Assembly (NCBI RefSeq): GCF_014211915.1
Contig: NZ_CP060039.1
Span: 1,054,001-1,118,000 of the forward strand
Source of the DNA: Burkholderia cenocepacia
Lineage (GTDB): Bacteria; Pseudomonadota; Gammaproteobacteria; Burkholderiales; Burkholderiaceae
Length of the DNA: 64,000 nucleotides
Direction of reading: 5' to 3'
Below the pieces are notes generated by a model. The model saw nothing but the letters and a program-made list of their open reading frames with translations. It was not told the DNA's origin and did no database searches. The position numbers and the translations under genes were made by a program. Shown piece after piece: positions 13,531 through 25,215 of this stretch; the first letter of the stretch is position 1; every line of letters begins with the position of its first letter.

Positions 13531-14349
<819 letters not shown>

Positions 14350-14395
14350 CTAGCAACGCGCCAATTTCGTACACCATCACGATTGCGTGCGAGGC

Positions 14396-15004
14396 TCAGT
14401 GCGCGGCGGCCGCGAATCCGACATAGCGTTGGTGCAGTGCATCGACCTGGGCGGTGAGCGCGTCGGGCGTGGCCGCGTCGTTGACGATCACATCGTCGGC
14501 CGCCGCGAGGCGCGCTTCGCGCGTCGCCTGGCGCGCGATGATCGCTTCGACCTGTTCGCGCGTGAAACCGTTGCGTCGCATCACGCGCGCGATCTGCGTT
14601 TCGACCGGGCAGTCGACGACGAGCACACGATTGCTGCGCGCCTTCCAGGTGCCCGACTCGACGAGCAACGGCACGACGAACATCACGTACGGGCCCCGTG
14701 CTTCGCGCGCCTCGCGATCGGTCTCCGCGCGGATCAGCGGATGCGTGATCGCTTCGAGGCGCCGGCGCGCGTCGTCGTCGCTGAAGATCAGCGTGCGCAT
14801 CTTCGCGCGATCGAGCGAGCCGTCGGCGGCCACAAAGCCCTGACCGAAGGCCTGCTCGATCGCCGGCATCGCGAGGCCGCCCGGCGCGGTGATGCGGTGG
14901 GCAATCAGGTCGGTATCGACGAGCGATGCGCCACGGGCGCCGAACAGGTCGGCAACGGTCGTCTTGCCGCTGCCGATGCCGCCCGTGAGTCCTACTGAAA
15001 ACAT
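14396..15004 (-). CDS. coaE: Dephospho-CoA kinase
   Basis: CoaE phosphorylates the ribose 3'-OH of dephospho-CoA, the last step of coenzyme A synthesis. The 202-residue protein has the P-loop GGIGSGKT at residues 8-15 and the DTDLIAH motif soon after, both conserved in the family. The frame is open seven codons further, but ATG 15004 gives the standard MFSVGLTGG start and sits one base after the prepilin peptidase stop. The pilD-coaE-zapD-yacG order is widespread in gamma- and beta-proteobacteria. Confidence 0.96.
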   Translation of the reverse strand: MFSVGLTGGIGSGKTTVADLFGARGASLVDTDLIAHRITAPGGLAMPAIEQAFGQGFVAADGSLDRAKMRTLIFSDDDARRRLEAITHPLIRAETDREAREARGPYVMFVVPLLVESGTWKARSNRVLVVDCPVETQIARVMRRNGFTREQVEAIIARQATREARLAAADDVIVNDAATPDALTAQVDALHQRYVGFAAAAH

Positions 15005-15005
15005 G

Positions 15006-15917
15006 TCAGCCTCCGAGCGCCGCATAGAAAGGGGTGCCGAAAAACAGCGTGGCGACGCCGCCGGCCGCGAGGAACGGGCCGAACGGGATCGGCTCCTCGA
15101 AGCGCATGCGGCCGCGCCAGGTCGCGACGAGCCCGACGACCGCGCCGGTCACCGCCGCGAACAGCACGACTTGCGGCAGTGCGGCCCAGCCCATCCATGC
15201 GCCGAGCGCGGCAAGCAGCTTCAGGTCGCCGAAACCGATGCCCTCGATGCCGCGCAGCCATTTGAACAGCCAGTAGATCGACCACAGGAACAGGTAGCCG
15301 GCCATCGCGCCGATCACGGCCGAGCGCAGCGACGTGAAAGTGCCGCCGAGGTTCAGCACGAGCCCGGCCCACAGCAATGGCAGCGTCATCGAGTCGGGCA
15401 GGTAGCCGGTCCGGATATCGATTGCGCTCATCGCGAGCAGCGCCGCGCACAGCGCGAACGCGGCGAACGCGGCGACGGTCGGGCCGAACGCCGCGAGCGA
15501 GCCGGCCGCGAGCAGTGCGCACGCGAGTTCGACGAGCGGATAGCGGATACCGATTGGGTGGCCGCAGCGCCGGCAGCGTCCGCGCAGCATCAGGTAGCTA
15601 AGGAGCGGAACGTTTTCCCAGGCGCGCAACACGTGGCCGCAGTGCGGGCAGGCGCTGCGCGGGCGCCACAGATCGTAGCGTGGCGGATAACCGTCGTTGG
15701 GCGGGGCGCCCGCGGCGCCGGTCGCTTCGGCGATCTCGGCCTGCCACGCGCGCTGCATCATCACGGGCAACCGGTGCACGACCACATTCAGGAAACTGCC
15801 GATGCAAAGGCCGATGACGACCGCTAACGCGTACTGCAGCGCGGGCGGCAGCATCGCCAGCGCGAGCAGCGTGCTCTCGGGCGAATCGGATACGGCGGAC
15901 AGGGGCGCTGGCGTCAT
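15006..15917 (-). CDS. pilD: Type IV prepilin peptidase / N-methyltransferase
   Basis: This inner-membrane aspartic protease removes the leader peptide from type IV pilins and type II secretion pseudopilins and methylates the new N-terminus. The 303-residue protein has the four-cysteine zinc motif Cys90, Cys93, Cys115, Cys118, and the two catalytic aspartates Asp167 ([12 protein letters not shown]) and Asp231 (GFGDLKLL). Around seven or eight membrane segments are visible. It lies 44 bases after the platform gene and directly before coaE. No pilin gene is present here, so its substrates are encoded elsewhere. Confidence 0.95.
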   Translation of the reverse strand: MTPAPLSAVSDSPESTLLALAMLPPALQYALAVVIGLCIGSFLNVVVHRLPVMMQRAWQAEIAEATGAAGAPPNDGYPPRYDLWRPRSACPHCGHVLRAWENVPLLSYLMLRGRCRRCGHPIGIRYPLVELACALLAAGSLAAFGPTVAAFAAFALCAALLAMSAIDIRTGYLPDSMTLPLLWAGLVLNLGGTFTSLRSAVIGAMAGYLFLWSIYWLFKWLRGIEGIGFGDLKLLAALGAWMGWAALPQVVLFAAVTGAVVGLVATWRGRMRFEEPIPFGPFLAAGGVATLFFGTPFYAALGG

Positions 15918-15961
15918 GAGGCTCGAGGTTGGACTAAAAGGCGACAGAATCGGTTGCGATG

Positions 15962-17167
15962 CTACACCACGTTGCCGAGCTGAAGGATCGGCAGGTACAT
16001 CGCGATCACGAGGCCGCCGACGAGTGCGCCCAGGACGATCACGATCAACGGTTCACCCAACGCCGCGAGCGTATCGAGACGCGCGTCGAGCTGGCGTTCG
16101 CACAATGCGGCGATGTCGGCGAGCATCGTGTCGAGCGCACCGGTTTCCTCGGCGACGGCAATTGGTTGCACGACGTCGTCCGGAAAGCAGCCAGCCGAAT
16201 GCATCGCATCGGCCAGACGCACGCCGCGCAGCACGCGTGCGGCGATGTGCGCGGTGGCGTGCGCGAACACCGGATGGCCGGCGGTGCGCTCGAGCGTGGC
16301 GAACGCATCGGCGAGCGGCACGCCGGCGCCGAGCAGGGTCGCCAGCGACCGGCACCAGCGTGCGGCCGCGAACCGTGCCAGCGCGCTGCCCGCGAACGGC
16401 GCGCGCAGCAGGCGCCGTGCGAGCGCATGGCGTAGCGCGGCCGAGCGCTGAAGCGCGTGCTGTGCGGCGAGCCCCGTGGCGGCCGCACCGGCCAGGAGTA
16501 CGCCGCCCCATGCCGACAGCGCGGAGGACAGCGCGAGCAGTGCGCGGGTCGGCGCGGGCAGGGCGGCGCCGAAGCCGTCGAAGATCTGCCGGAAGGTCGG
16601 CACGACCCACACCATCAATGCTGCGGAGATCGCAAGTGCGAACAGGATGACGGCGGCCGGATACGCGAGCGCGGCACGCAGCTTGCGCCATTGCGCATCG
16701 GCGCGCTCGCGGTGTTCCGCAATCCGCGTCAGCACGATGCCGAGCGAACCGGACGCCTCGCCGACCTCGATCAACTGGCGATACAGCGTGCCGAATTGCG
16801 ATGGATAGCGTGCGAGCGCATCGGCGAAGCGCTGGCCGCCGACGATCTCGCGGGCGAGCCCTGCGGCGATGCGGGGCACGCCGTCGCGCGTGCGGGTGCG
16901 CGCGAGCATTTCGAGCGACGGCGCGAGCGGCAGGCCGGCCTGCAGCAGGCTCGCGAGCTGGCGCGTGAAGCGTGTGATGTCACGCGCGGCCGCCGCAGGC
17001 GGACGGGCCGACCCGCGAAGATCGAGCGACAGTACCGCGATGCCGTCGCGCGCGAGCGTGGCGCGTGCGGCCGTGGCGTCGAAGGCGATGACGGTCCCGC
17101 GGCGGGGCGAACCGTCGCGATGGCGGCCGCGCCATGCAAAGCGGGTTTCGCGCGGTGGCGTGCGCAT
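15962..17167 (-). CDS. pilC: Type IV pilus inner-membrane platform protein (PilC/GspF)
   Basis: The 401-residue product has the duplicated GspF domain: a first repeat around DITRFTRQLASLLQAGLPL and a second around RFAAARWCRSLATLLGAGVPL, with hydrophobic segments after each and one at the C-terminus (PLIVIVLGALVGGLVIAMYLP). PilC anchors the assembly ATPase to the membrane. The frame is open far upstream, but ATG 17167 is two bases after the ATPase stop and gives the expected N-terminus, MRTPPRETRF. It lies between the ATPase and the prepilin peptidase genes. Confidence 0.92.
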   Translation of the reverse strand: MRTPPRETRFAWRGRHRDGSPRRGTVIAFDATAARATLARDGIAVLSLDLRGSARPPAAAARDITRFTRQLASLLQAGLPLAPSLEMLARTRTRDGVPRIAAGLAREIVGGQRFADALARYPSQFGTLYRQLIEVGEASGSLGIVLTRIAEHRERADAQWRKLRAALAYPAAVILFALAISAALMVWVVPTFRQIFDGFGAALPAPTRALLALSSALSAWGGVLLAGAAATGLAAQHALQRSAALRHALARRLLRAPFAGSALARFAAARWCRSLATLLGAGVPLADAFATLERTAGHPVFAHATAHIAARVLRGVRLADAMHSAGCFPDDVVQPIAVAEETGALDTMLADIAALCERQLDARLDTLAALGEPLIVIVLGALVGGLVIAMYLPILQLGNVV

Positions 17168-17169
17168 GC

Positions 17170-18444
17170 TCACACCGCGGGGGTGGCGGCGACGGCTTCC
17201 GCGATGCTCGTCGTGCCGTCCAGGACGCGCGCGAATGCCGCGTCGCGCAGCGTGCGCACGCCCTCGGCCGCCACGCATTGCGCGAGCTCGCCGACGCTCG
17301 CCCGCGCGACGATGCGCTCGGCCAGCCCGGGCGATACCGGCATCGTCTGATGCAGGCCGATGCGGCCGCGATAGCCGATGCCGTGACAGGCGGAACAGCC
17401 GCGCGCGACGAACGGCCGCCATCCGGCTGCCAGCGCCGCCGGGTCGCAGCCGGCTTCCCGCAGCGCGTGCGCCGATGCGTCGGAATGCACGCGGCACGCG
17501 ACGCACAGGCGCCGGACGAGGCGCTGCGCGGTGACGAGGTGCAGTGCGGCCGCGAGGTTGTATGGCGCGACGCCGATGTCGAGCAGCCGCGCGACGGCGG
17601 CCGGCGCGTCGTTCGTGTGCAGCGTCGACAGCACGAGATGGCCCGTCTGCGCGGCCTTGATCGCGACATCGGCCGTCTCCGCATCGCGAATCTCGCCGAC
17701 CATGATGACGTCCGGGTCCTGCCGCAACAGCGCGCGCAGCGCCGTCGCGAACGTGAGCCCCGCCTTGTCGGCGACTCCCACCTGGTTGATCCCGTCGAGC
17801 TGGATTTCGGCGGGATCTTCCACCGTGCAGACGTTGTGCGCGTCGCGATCGAGCATCTGCAGCGCGCAGTAGAGCGACAGCGTCTTGCCGCTGCCGGTCG
17901 GGCCCGTGACGAGCACGAGGCCATGCGGCGCGCGGATCGCGGCCTCCATCGCGGCGGCCTGCCGCGCGTCGAAGCCGAGGTTGGCAAGCGTGAGATCGGG
18001 CGGCAGCGTTTCGAGCCGCCGCAGCACGAGCTTTTCGCCGAACAGCGTGGGCAGCGAACTGACGCGGTAGTCGCCGCGCGTGCCGCCGTCGATCGCGATG
18101 CGCAGCCGGCCGTCCTGCGGAAGCCGCCGCTCGGCGATGTCCATGCGCGAGAGCACCTTGATCCGCGTGACGAGCGCATCGCGCAGGTGCAGCGGTGGGC
18201 GCGCATGTTCATGCAGCACGCCGTCGATGCGCAGACGGATGCGCCAGCCGGCCTCGAATGGCTCGACGTGGATGTCCGACGCGTCGCGCACACGCGCCGC
18301 GTGTAGCGTATCCGTCAGCAGGCGTACGGCGGGGGCATCGTCGAGCTGCGCCGCATCGAGTGCATGGGGCGCGGCCGCTGGCGCGTCGGAATGCGCGGGC
18401 GGCGACTGCGTGTGCAGCGGCGCCCCGGGGGAAGGGAAATGCAT
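17170..18444 (-). CDS. pilB: Type IV pilus/type II secretion assembly ATPase (PilB/GspE, short form)
   Basis: This hexameric ATPase powers pilin polymerisation. The 424-residue form has the N2 segment (DASDIHVEPF, near residues 55-64), Walker A GPTGSGKT at 181-188, the VEDPAE Asp box, Walker B (DPDVIMVGEIRD), the His box (STLHTND), and a CVAC/CSAC zinc site before the C-terminus. It lacks the roughly 130-residue N-terminal MshEN/N1 domain of standard PilB. The frame is open to 18777, but that extension overlaps the upstream gene and is low in complexity. A GTG at 18456 with AGGCGG upstream is an alternative start. Confidence 0.88.
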   Translation of the reverse strand: MHFPSPGAPLHTQSPPAHSDAPAAAPHALDAAQLDDAPAVRLLTDTLHAARVRDASDIHVEPFEAGWRIRLRIDGVLHEHARPPLHLRDALVTRIKVLSRMDIAERRLPQDGRLRIAIDGGTRGDYRVSSLPTLFGEKLVLRRLETLPPDLTLANLGFDARQAAAMEAAIRAPHGLVLVTGPTGSGKTLSLYCALQMLDRDAHNVCTVEDPAEIQLDGINQVGVADKAGLTFATALRALLRQDPDVIMVGEIRDAETADVAIKAAQTGHLVLSTLHTNDAPAAVARLLDIGVAPYNLAAALHLVTAQRLVRRLCVACRVHSDASAHALREAGCDPAALAAGWRPFVARGCSACHGIGYRGRIGLHQTMPVSPGLAERIVARASVGELAQCVAAEGVRTLRDAAFARVLDGTTSIAEAVAATPAV

Positions 18445-18527
18445 GTGAGCCGGCACGCGGGCCGCCTGTTGACCGTGATGCGCAGATGATCGCGCGTCGC
18501 GGGCGGCGCTGGCAGTCGGCCGTTCGG

Positions 18528-19820
18528 TTAGCGCGTGGCGGTGCGTCCGGTACGCGTGCCGCGCGGCTTGAAGAGCTTGACGGTGCGTACTGCCTGATCG
18601 TCGCTGCGCATCACTTCGAGCATCACGTCGCCGATTTTCAGGCACACGTCGTCTTCCGGAATTTCCTCGAGGATCTCGAGCACCAGTCCGTTCAGCGTCT
18701 TCGGCCCGTCGGTCGGCAGCTTCAGGTGCAGCCAGCGGTTCAGTTCGCGCAGCGGCATGCTGGCCGAGACGATGCATTCGCCGTTCTCGTCCCAGCCGCC
18801 CGCGCGTTCGCTGCGCGGCATCGACGTCGTGAATTCGCCGATCAGCTCCTCGATGATGTCTTCTGGCGTGACGAGCCCTTCGAGTTCGCCGTACTCGTTG
18901 ACGACGAGCGCGGTGCGCTGCCGCGTTTCCTGGAAGAACTGGAGCTGCTGGACCACCGGCGTGCCGGACGGCACGTAGTACGGCTCGGCGAGCAGCGTGC
19001 GCAGCGTCTCGCGGTCGAAATCCTGGTTGTGCAGCCCGGTGAGCGTCTTGCGCACGTGCAGCACGCCGAGCACCTTGTCGATGTCGCCTTCATAGACGAC
19101 CAGGCGGTTGTGGTAGCAGGTTTCGAGCTGATGCAGGATGTCGTCGAGCGGCGCGTAGAAGTTGAGCGACTCGATCTGGCGGCGCGGCACCATCACATCG
19201 TCGACCGTAATGTTCTCGAGGTCGAACAGGTTGAGCAGGATGCTGCGGTGCTTGGTCGGCATGAAACTGCTCGATTCGAGCACGATGGCCCGCAACTCGT
19301 CGGCCGACATCCGCTGGTCGCGGCCCTTCTTCGTGTTGATGCGCAGTACCCACAGCACGCCGTTCGCGAGCGCGTTGACGAACCAGACGACCGGCTTGAA
19401 CACGCGCATCAGCGGGGCGATCACGAGGCTTGCCGGCAGCGCGATGCGTTCGGGGAACGTCGCGCCGACGATCTTCGGGGCGATTTCCGCGAACACGATG
19501 ATCAGGAACGCGACGACGCCGGTCGCGATCGACAGCGCGAGGTTGTTGCGGCCGAACGTATGGAGCGCGAGCGACGTCGTGAGGACCGGGATGATCGTGT
19601 TGAACAGGTTGTTGCCGATCAGGATCACGCTGAGCAGCAAGTCAGTGCGCGTGAGCAGCCCCTGCGTGGTTTTCGCGCCGAGTGCGCCCTGACCGGCGAG
19701 GTGCTTCAGCCGATGGCGATTGAGCGCCATCATCGCGGTCTCGGAAATGGAAAAGAAGCTGGAACAGAGGAGAAGCAGGAAGACGGCGCCGATTTGCGCC
19801 CATAAGGGAATTTGGTCCAC
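18528..19820 (-). CDS. CorB/CorC (HlyC) family CBS-domain membrane protein
   Basis: The product of about 430 residues has an N-terminal DUF21/CNNM membrane domain (several segments in the first 150 residues, with SSFFSISETAMMALN), two CBS domains in the middle (VPRRQIESLN and VVNEYGELEGLVTPEDI), and a C-terminal CorC_HlyC domain. Such proteins are linked to magnesium or cobalt efflux and tolerance, but the ion is not established for this member. The start is taken as GTG 19820 (DQIPLWAQIGAVF follows), although no strong ribosome site is visible and the frame is open to 19940. Confidence 0.85.
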   Translation of the reverse strand: MDQIPLWAQIGAVFLLLLCSSFFSISETAMMALNRHRLKHLAGQGALGAKTTQGLLTRTDLLLSVILIGNNLFNTIIPVLTTSLALHTFGRNNLALSIATGVVAFLIIVFAEIAPKIVGATFPERIALPASLVIAPLMRVFKPVVWFVNALANGVLWVLRINTKKGRDQRMSADELRAIVLESSSFMPTKHRSILLNLFDLENITVDDVMVPRRQIESLNFYAPLDDILHQLETCYHNRLVVYEGDIDKVLGVLHVRKTLTGLHNQDFDRETLRTLLAEPYYVPSGTPVVQQLQFFQETRQRTALVVNEYGELEGLVTPEDIIEELIGEFTTSMPRSERAGGWDENGECIVSASMPLRELNRWLHLKLPTDGPKTLNGLVLEILEEIPEDDVCLKIGDVMLEVMRSDDQAVRTVKLFKPRGTRTGRTATR

Positions 19821-19922
19821 GCGTTGGAAAGGGCAGTGAAGGACAGAGATGGGGCAAATATAGCAGAGGCCGGCGACCGCGATGTGTCGCGCGCGATACA
19901 AGGGGTTCGCGGCGGCCGGACG

Positions 19923-19955
19923 AAAAAAAACCGTGCACACGGTGCACGGTTTTTT
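19923..19955 (-). terminator. Terminator after tRNA-Pro
   Basis: CCGTGCAC (19931-19938) pairs with GTGCACGG (19942-19949), flanked by an A run and a T run. On the minus strand this lies six bases beyond the 3' end of the tRNA and ends in a T run. Confidence 0.85.
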
Positions 19956-19960
19956 AAATC

Positions 19961-20037
19961 TGGTCGGGGTGAGAGGATTCGAACCTCCGGCCTCTACGTC
20001 CCGAACGTAGCGCTCTACCAGGCTAAGCTACACCCCG
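19961..20037 (-). tRNA. tRNA-Pro (anticodon CGG)
   Basis: The minus strand folds into a complete 77-base cloverleaf: acceptor CGGGGTG pairing with CACCCCG, D arm with GCT/AGC, anticodon stem CTACG/CGTAG around loop TTCGGGA (anticodon CGG, reading CCG), the GGTTCGAATCC T-arm core, discriminator A, and an encoded CCA. The anticodon arm and T arm closely resemble E. coli tRNA-Pro proK. CCG is a favoured proline codon in this GC-rich genome. Confidence 0.97.
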
Positions 20038-20185
20038 ATTTTTGCTCTTCGGACTTCGCCGTCTTCGTGAAGATTTCTGCGTCGTCTCAAGCAAGAATGT
20101 AACTATAACGATGTTTTTTCTAAAAGGGAATACTTTGACGAAGAAAATTTTCGAGACAGAGCATCGCTTCCCGTTCGCGGCGTGT

Positions 20186-21181
20186 TCATGACTGCCGCGA
20201 CGTCGAGTACGAGCACAACCCGAGCAGGCTTTCCTTGTAGATCGAATCGGGGAACGCGGCAATCGCCGCCGCCGCCGCCTGCGCTTCCTGACGGGCGCAT
20301 TCGAGCGTGTGATCGAGCGCGCCCGAGCGCGTGATCGCTTCGAAAATCGTGTCGAAGCGATCGGTGCCGCCCTGTTCGATCGCCTCGCGTGCGAGCGCCG
20401 ACTGTTCGGGCGTGCCGCGTTCGATCAGATAGATGAGCGGCAGCGTCGGCTTGCCTTCGCGCAGGTCGTCGCCGGCATTCTTGCCCATCGCCTCGGCGGT
20501 GCCCGCATAGTCGAGCCAGTCGTCCATGATCTGGAATGCGGTGCCGATCCGGCGGCCGTATTCGGCGGCGGCGGCCTCGGTCGGCGCATCGGCGCCCGCG
20601 AGCACCGCGCCCAGGCGCGCCGACGCCTCGAACAGCTTCGCCGTCTTGTAGCGGATCACCTGCATGTAGCGCGTTTCGTCGACGTCCGCGTCGTGCATGT
20701 TGAGGAGCTGCAGCACCTCGCCTTCGGAAATGATCGTCGTCGCTTCGGACAGGATCTCCATCACGCGCATCTTGCCGACGCCGACCATCATCTCGAACGA
20801 GCGCGAGTAGAGGTAATCGCCTACCAGCACGCTCGCCGCGTTGCCGAACAGCGCATTGGCGGTCTGGCGGCCGCGGCGCAGTTCGGATTCGTCGACGACG
20901 TCGTCATGCAGCAGCGTGGCCGTGTGGATGAACTCGACGACGGCGGCCAGCACGTGCCGCTGGTGCGACGTTTCGCCGAGCGCGCCGGCGACGAGCAGCA
21001 GCAACGCCGGACGCAGCCGCTTGCCGCCCGCGCCGATGATGTACTCGGCGATCTGGTTGATCAGCAGCACGTCGGACGCGAGGCTTTGCCGGATAACGCG
21101 ATTCACCTGCTCCATGTCGCTGGTGATCGGGGCGAGCAGGTGGGTGGCGCTGAGGGTGGGGGAGGCGGTGGACGACGACAT
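20186..21181 (-). CDS. ispB: Polyprenyl (octaprenyl) diphosphate synthase
   Basis: This trans-prenyltransferase makes the isoprenoid side chain of ubiquinone from FPP and IPP. The 331-residue protein has the first aspartate-rich motif DDVVD (93-97) and the second, DDWLD (220-224), as well as GGKRLRP near residue 53. The lack of bulky residues just before the first motif fits a long-chain product; octaprenyl is inferred from the organism group. It diverges from rplU, the same layout as in E. coli (ispB next to rplU-rpmA). Confidence 0.94.
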   Translation of the reverse strand: MSSSTASPTLSATHLLAPITSDMEQVNRVIRQSLASDVLLINQIAEYIIGAGGKRLRPALLLLVAGALGETSHQRHVLAAVVEFIHTATLLHDDVVDESELRRGRQTANALFGNAASVLVGDYLYSRSFEMMVGVGKMRVMEILSEATTIISEGEVLQLLNMHDADVDETRYMQVIRYKTAKLFEASARLGAVLAGADAPTEAAAAEYGRRIGTAFQIMDDWLDYAGTAEAMGKNAGDDLREGKPTLPLIYLIERGTPEQSALAREAIEQGGTDRFDTIFEAITRSGALDHTLECARQEAQAAAAAIAAFPDSIYKESLLGLCSYSTSRQS

Positions 21182-21207
21182 GATGATGGAATTGGGTGAT
21201 GCGGCGG

Positions 21208-21213
21208 ATTATA
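21208..21213 (-). promoter_or_regulatory. Candidate -10 box for ispB
   Basis: On the minus strand this reads TATAAT, 27 bases before the ispB start codon. No convincing -35 was found at the right distance. Confidence 0.4.
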
Positions 21214-21307
21214 AGTCGAATCCGCGATATGCCGGTCTGTCAGACGTGCCGGCGGCGCGATTTTGGCCGTCCGGCAGAGGCCCGCGCGCGGTAATCGTCG
21301 ATCGGTT

Positions 21308-21336
21308 TTGACTTCGGTGCTAACCCCATGTATAAT
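21308..21336 (+). promoter_or_regulatory. Sigma-70 promoter of rplU-rpmA
   Basis: TTGACT (21308-21313) and a perfect TATAAT (21331-21336) are separated by 17 bases, a near-consensus promoter as expected for ribosomal protein genes. The rplU ATG follows 56 bases after the -10 box. Confidence 0.88.
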
Positions 21337-21391
21337 CACGTGTTTTCCGCGCGTGGTGTGCGGAAAAATTGGATCCAGAGTGAGGTTCTCA

Positions 21392-21703
21392 ATGTACGCG
21401 GTCATAAAAACCGGCGGCAAGCAGTACAAGGTTGCCGTTGGCGAAAAACTCAAAGTAGAACAGATACCGGCTGACATTGACGCTGAAATCACGCTCGACC
21501 AGGTTCTCGCAGTGGGCGAAGGCGAATCGATTAAGTTCGGTACGCCGCTGGTCAGTGGGGCTTCCGTCAAGGCCACCGTTGTGTCGCACGGTCGTCATGC
21601 CAAGGTCACCATCTTCAAGATGCGTCGCCGGAAGCACTACCAAAAGCACGGCGGCCACCGCCAGAACTACACTGAGCTGCGCATCGACGCGATCAACGCG
21701 TAA
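21392..21703 (+). CDS. rplU: 50S ribosomal protein L21
   Basis: The 103-residue product begins [14 protein letters not shown], the universal bL21 start, and contains the conserved [17 protein letters not shown] segment that contacts 23S rRNA. An open frame extends upstream to 21263, but ATG 21392 is downstream of the promoter at 21308-21336 and gives the exact family length. rpmA follows 24 bases later in the same transcript. Confidence 0.98.
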   Translation: MYAVIKTGGKQYKVAVGEKLKVEQIPADIDAEITLDQVLAVGEGESIKFGTPLVSGASVKATVVSHGRHAKVTIFKMRRRKHYQKHGGHRQNYTELRIDAINA

Positions 21704-21727
21704 GCGCCTCGGTAAAGGAGCAATCAG

Positions 21728-21991
21728 ATGGCACACAAAAAGGCAGGCGGCTCTTCCCGGAACGGCCGCGACTCCGAGTCGAAACGTCTCGGCGTGAAAG
21801 TGTACGGCGGCCAGGCAATCAATGCCGGCGGCATCATCGTGCGTCAGCGCGGTACGCGCATGCACGCAGGCGAGAACGTCGGCATGGGCAAGGATCACAC
21901 CCTGTTCGCGCTGGTCGACGGTCACGTCAAGTTCGCGACGAAGGGCGCGGACAAGAAGCATCTGGTCATCGTCGTCCCGGCGGCTGCCTAA
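21728..21991 (+). CDS. rpmA: 50S ribosomal protein L27
   Basis: The 87-residue bL27 begins [16 protein letters not shown]; its basic N-terminal tail reaches the peptidyl transferase centre. A strong AAAGGAG ribosome site precedes the ATG. It is the second gene of the rplU operon, ending at a clear terminator before obgE. Confidence 0.98.
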
Positions 21992-22018
21992 GTCAGGCAC
22001 CCACGGGCTTCGTAGCCG

Positions 22019-22051
22019 AAAGGCCCCGCAGTCTTCGCGGGGCCTTTTTTT
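22019..22051 (+). terminator. Intrinsic terminator after rpmA
   Basis: AGGCCCCGC (22021-22029) pairs with GCGGGGCCT (22037-22045), followed by seven Ts. This is a strong rho-independent terminator separating rplU-rpmA from obgE. Confidence 0.93.
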
Positions 22052-22175
22052 ATTGGGTCGCCGCCCGCAAGTGCGGGCCGGCGACCCTTGCGCAACCGGC
22101 GTACGATCGGCCGAACGGCAGATTGTTCAAGCGTGCCGGCGCGCGGCACAATAGCGGAAATACTGGGCGGAGTGA

Positions 22176-23291
<1,116 letters not shown>

Positions 23292-23380
23292 ACGTTTGCT
23301 AACGCGCCGGGCGTGCCGCCCGGCGTTGGCGTTCGATCGCGCCCGGCCGGGCAGGCATCAGATACAGGAGACAGTGCAGG

Positions 23381-24499
23381 ATGCGTTCGATCATCGCGGA
23401 TTCGAAGCGATTGGTGGTGAAAGTGGGCTCGAGCCTCGTGACCAACGACGGCAAGGGGCTCGATCATGCTGCAATCGGCCGCTGGGCAGCCCAGATCGCT
23501 GCGCTGCGTGCGCAGGGCAAGGAAGTCGTGCTCGTCAGTTCGGGCGCGATTGCCGAAGGCATGCAGCGGCTCGGCTGGAGCAAGCGGCCGCGGGAAATCG
23601 ACGAGTTGCAGGCCGCCGCCGCGGTCGGGCAGATGGGGCTCGCGCAAGTCTACGAGAGCCGCTTCACCGAGCACGGCATCCGCACCGCGCAGATCCTGCT
23701 CACGCACGCCGATCTGGCGGATCGCGAGCGCTACCTGAACGCGCGTTCGACGCTGCTCACGCTGCTGCGGCTCGGCGTCGTGCCGATCATCAACGAGAAC
23801 GACACGGTCGTCACCGACGAAATCAAGTTCGGCGACAACGACACGCTCGGGGCGCTCGTCGCGAACCTGATCGAAGGCGATGCGCTGATCATCCTCACCG
23901 ACCAGTCGGGGCTGTTCACGGCCGATCCGCGCAAGGACCCGAACGCGACGCTCGTCGGCGAGGCCAATGCGGGCGCACCGGAGCTTGAGGCGATGGCGGG
24001 CGGGGCCGGTTCGAGTCTCGGTCGCGGCGGGATGCTGACGAAGATCCTCGCGGCGAAGCGGGCGGCCCACAGCGGCGCGAATACCGTGATCGCGAGCGGC
24101 CGCGAGGCCGACGTGCTCGTCCGTCTGGCGGCCGGCGAGGCGATCGGCACGCAACTGATCGCACGTACCGCGCGGATGGCGGCACGCAAGCAATGGATGG
24201 CCGACCATCTGCAGGTGCGCGGCCACGTCGTGATCGATGCGGGCGCGGTCGAGAAGCTGACGGCCGGCGGCAAGAGCCTGCTGCCGATCGGCGTGATCGA
24301 CGTGCAGGGCGCGTTCGCGCGCGGCGAAGTGATCGCCTGCGTCGGCCCGGACGGGCGCGAGGTGGCGCGCGGGCTCACGAACTACAGCAGCGCGGAAACG
24401 AAGCTGATTCACCGCAAGCCGAGCGGCGAGATCGAGACCGTGCTCGGCTACATGCTGGAGCCCGAACTGATTCATCGCGACAACCTCGTGCTGGTGTAA
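23381..24499 (+). CDS. proB: Glutamate 5-kinase
   Basis: ProB phosphorylates glutamate, the first and feedback-regulated step of proline synthesis. The 372-residue protein has the amino-acid kinase domain ([13 protein letters not shown] near residue 10, then INENDTV and [11 protein letters not shown]) and a C-terminal PUA domain (about residues 280-372). CAGGAGAC precedes the ATG. proA is not adjacent. It ends at a strong terminator. Confidence 0.97.
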   Translation: MRSIIADSKRLVVKVGSSLVTNDGKGLDHAAIGRWAAQIAALRAQGKEVVLVSSGAIAEGMQRLGWSKRPREIDELQAAAAVGQMGLAQVYESRFTEHGIRTAQILLTHADLADRERYLNARSTLLTLLRLGVVPIINENDTVVTDEIKFGDNDTLGALVANLIEGDALIILTDQSGLFTADPRKDPNATLVGEANAGAPELEAMAGGAGSSLGRGGMLTKILAAKRAAHSGANTVIASGREADVLVRLAAGEAIGTQLIARTARMAARKQWMADHLQVRGHVVIDAGAVEKLTAGGKSLLPIGVIDVQGAFARGEVIACVGPDGREVARGLTNYSSAETKLIHRKPSGEIETVLGYMLEPELIHRDNLVLV

Positions 24500-24527
24500 T
24501 CGCCGGCCGGGTTTCGTCGTTCAAATG

Positions 24528-24555
24528 AAAAAGCCCGCGTGATGCGGGCTTTTTT
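24528..24555 (+). terminator. Intrinsic terminator between proB and the convergent lipoprotein gene
   Basis: AAGCCCGC (24531-24538) pairs with GCGGGCTT (24544-24551), with A runs before and T runs after. It is suited to stopping transcription in both directions. Confidence 0.9.
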
Positions 24556-24593
24556 GTGCGGCGGACGATGCGGGCGGCCCGCATCGCGTGCCG

Positions 24594-25151
24594 TCAGCGC
24601 AACTGGGTCATCGCGGTGCGGTGGAACCGGATGTTTTCGAGGATCTGCCGGGTCGAGCCCTGCGGCATCTTGTTCGAGCAGAAGTAGTCCTGGTAGAGCG
24701 CGGAGTGGTAGGCGTTGAGCTCGCCGTTCTCGATGCGCCGCCAGTCGTTTTCCACCGTGCGATCCCAGCCGTTGTGGTCGGAGTTCAGGCCGGCGTACTG
24801 GCGCCATTCGTAGGTGTCGCAGCGGATGCCTTCGTAGTTCACGTTGCGTGCACCGGCCGGGCTCGTGACGACGACTGCGTAGCGCACGACGCCGTCGGTG
24901 CCGACCTCGAGCGACTTCGCATCGACGAAGAACTTGAGCGGCGTGTTCTGCGACACGTTGAACGGCAGCAGATCGCCCGTTTGCGGCAGCGGCGGCAGCG
25001 TGTCGACGGCATTTTCCTTCCAGGTTCCCTGACGATCGAGCAGGTACACGAACTCGCTGTCGTCCTTGTTGGACGGCGCTTTCGAGTTCGCGCAGCCGGC
25101 CAGGGCGGCCATCGCGGCGATCGATGCGAGCGCGAGAGCAATCGCTTTCAA
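24594..25151 (-). CDS. CNP1-like family lipoprotein
   Basis: The 185-residue product has a lipoprotein signal (hydrophobic stretch ending LAGC, lipidated Cys at about residue 20) and a C-terminal domain resembling the CNP1 family of neisserial and beta-proteobacterial envelope proteins (GIRCDTYEWRQYA and HSALYQDYFC). The function is unknown. The best start is TTG 25151, with GAGGA seven bases upstream. The ATG at 25158 is out of frame, and longer in-frame starts lack a ribosome site. It is convergent with proB and downstream of rppH. Confidence 0.8.
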   Translation of the reverse strand: MKAIALALASIAAMAALAGCANSKAPSNKDDSEFVYLLDRQGTWKENAVDTLPPLPQTGDLLPFNVSQNTPLKFFVDAKSLEVGTDGVVRYAVVVTSPAGARNVNYEGIRCDTYEWRQYAGLNSDHNGWDRTVENDWRRIENGELNAYHSALYQDYFCSNKMPQGSTRQILENIRFHRTAMTQLR

Positions 25152-25215
25152 TATGCATTCCTCGTAAAAAAAGGGCGCGACACCAAGGTCGCGCCCGGTC
25201 ATGCAGTCCGACTCG

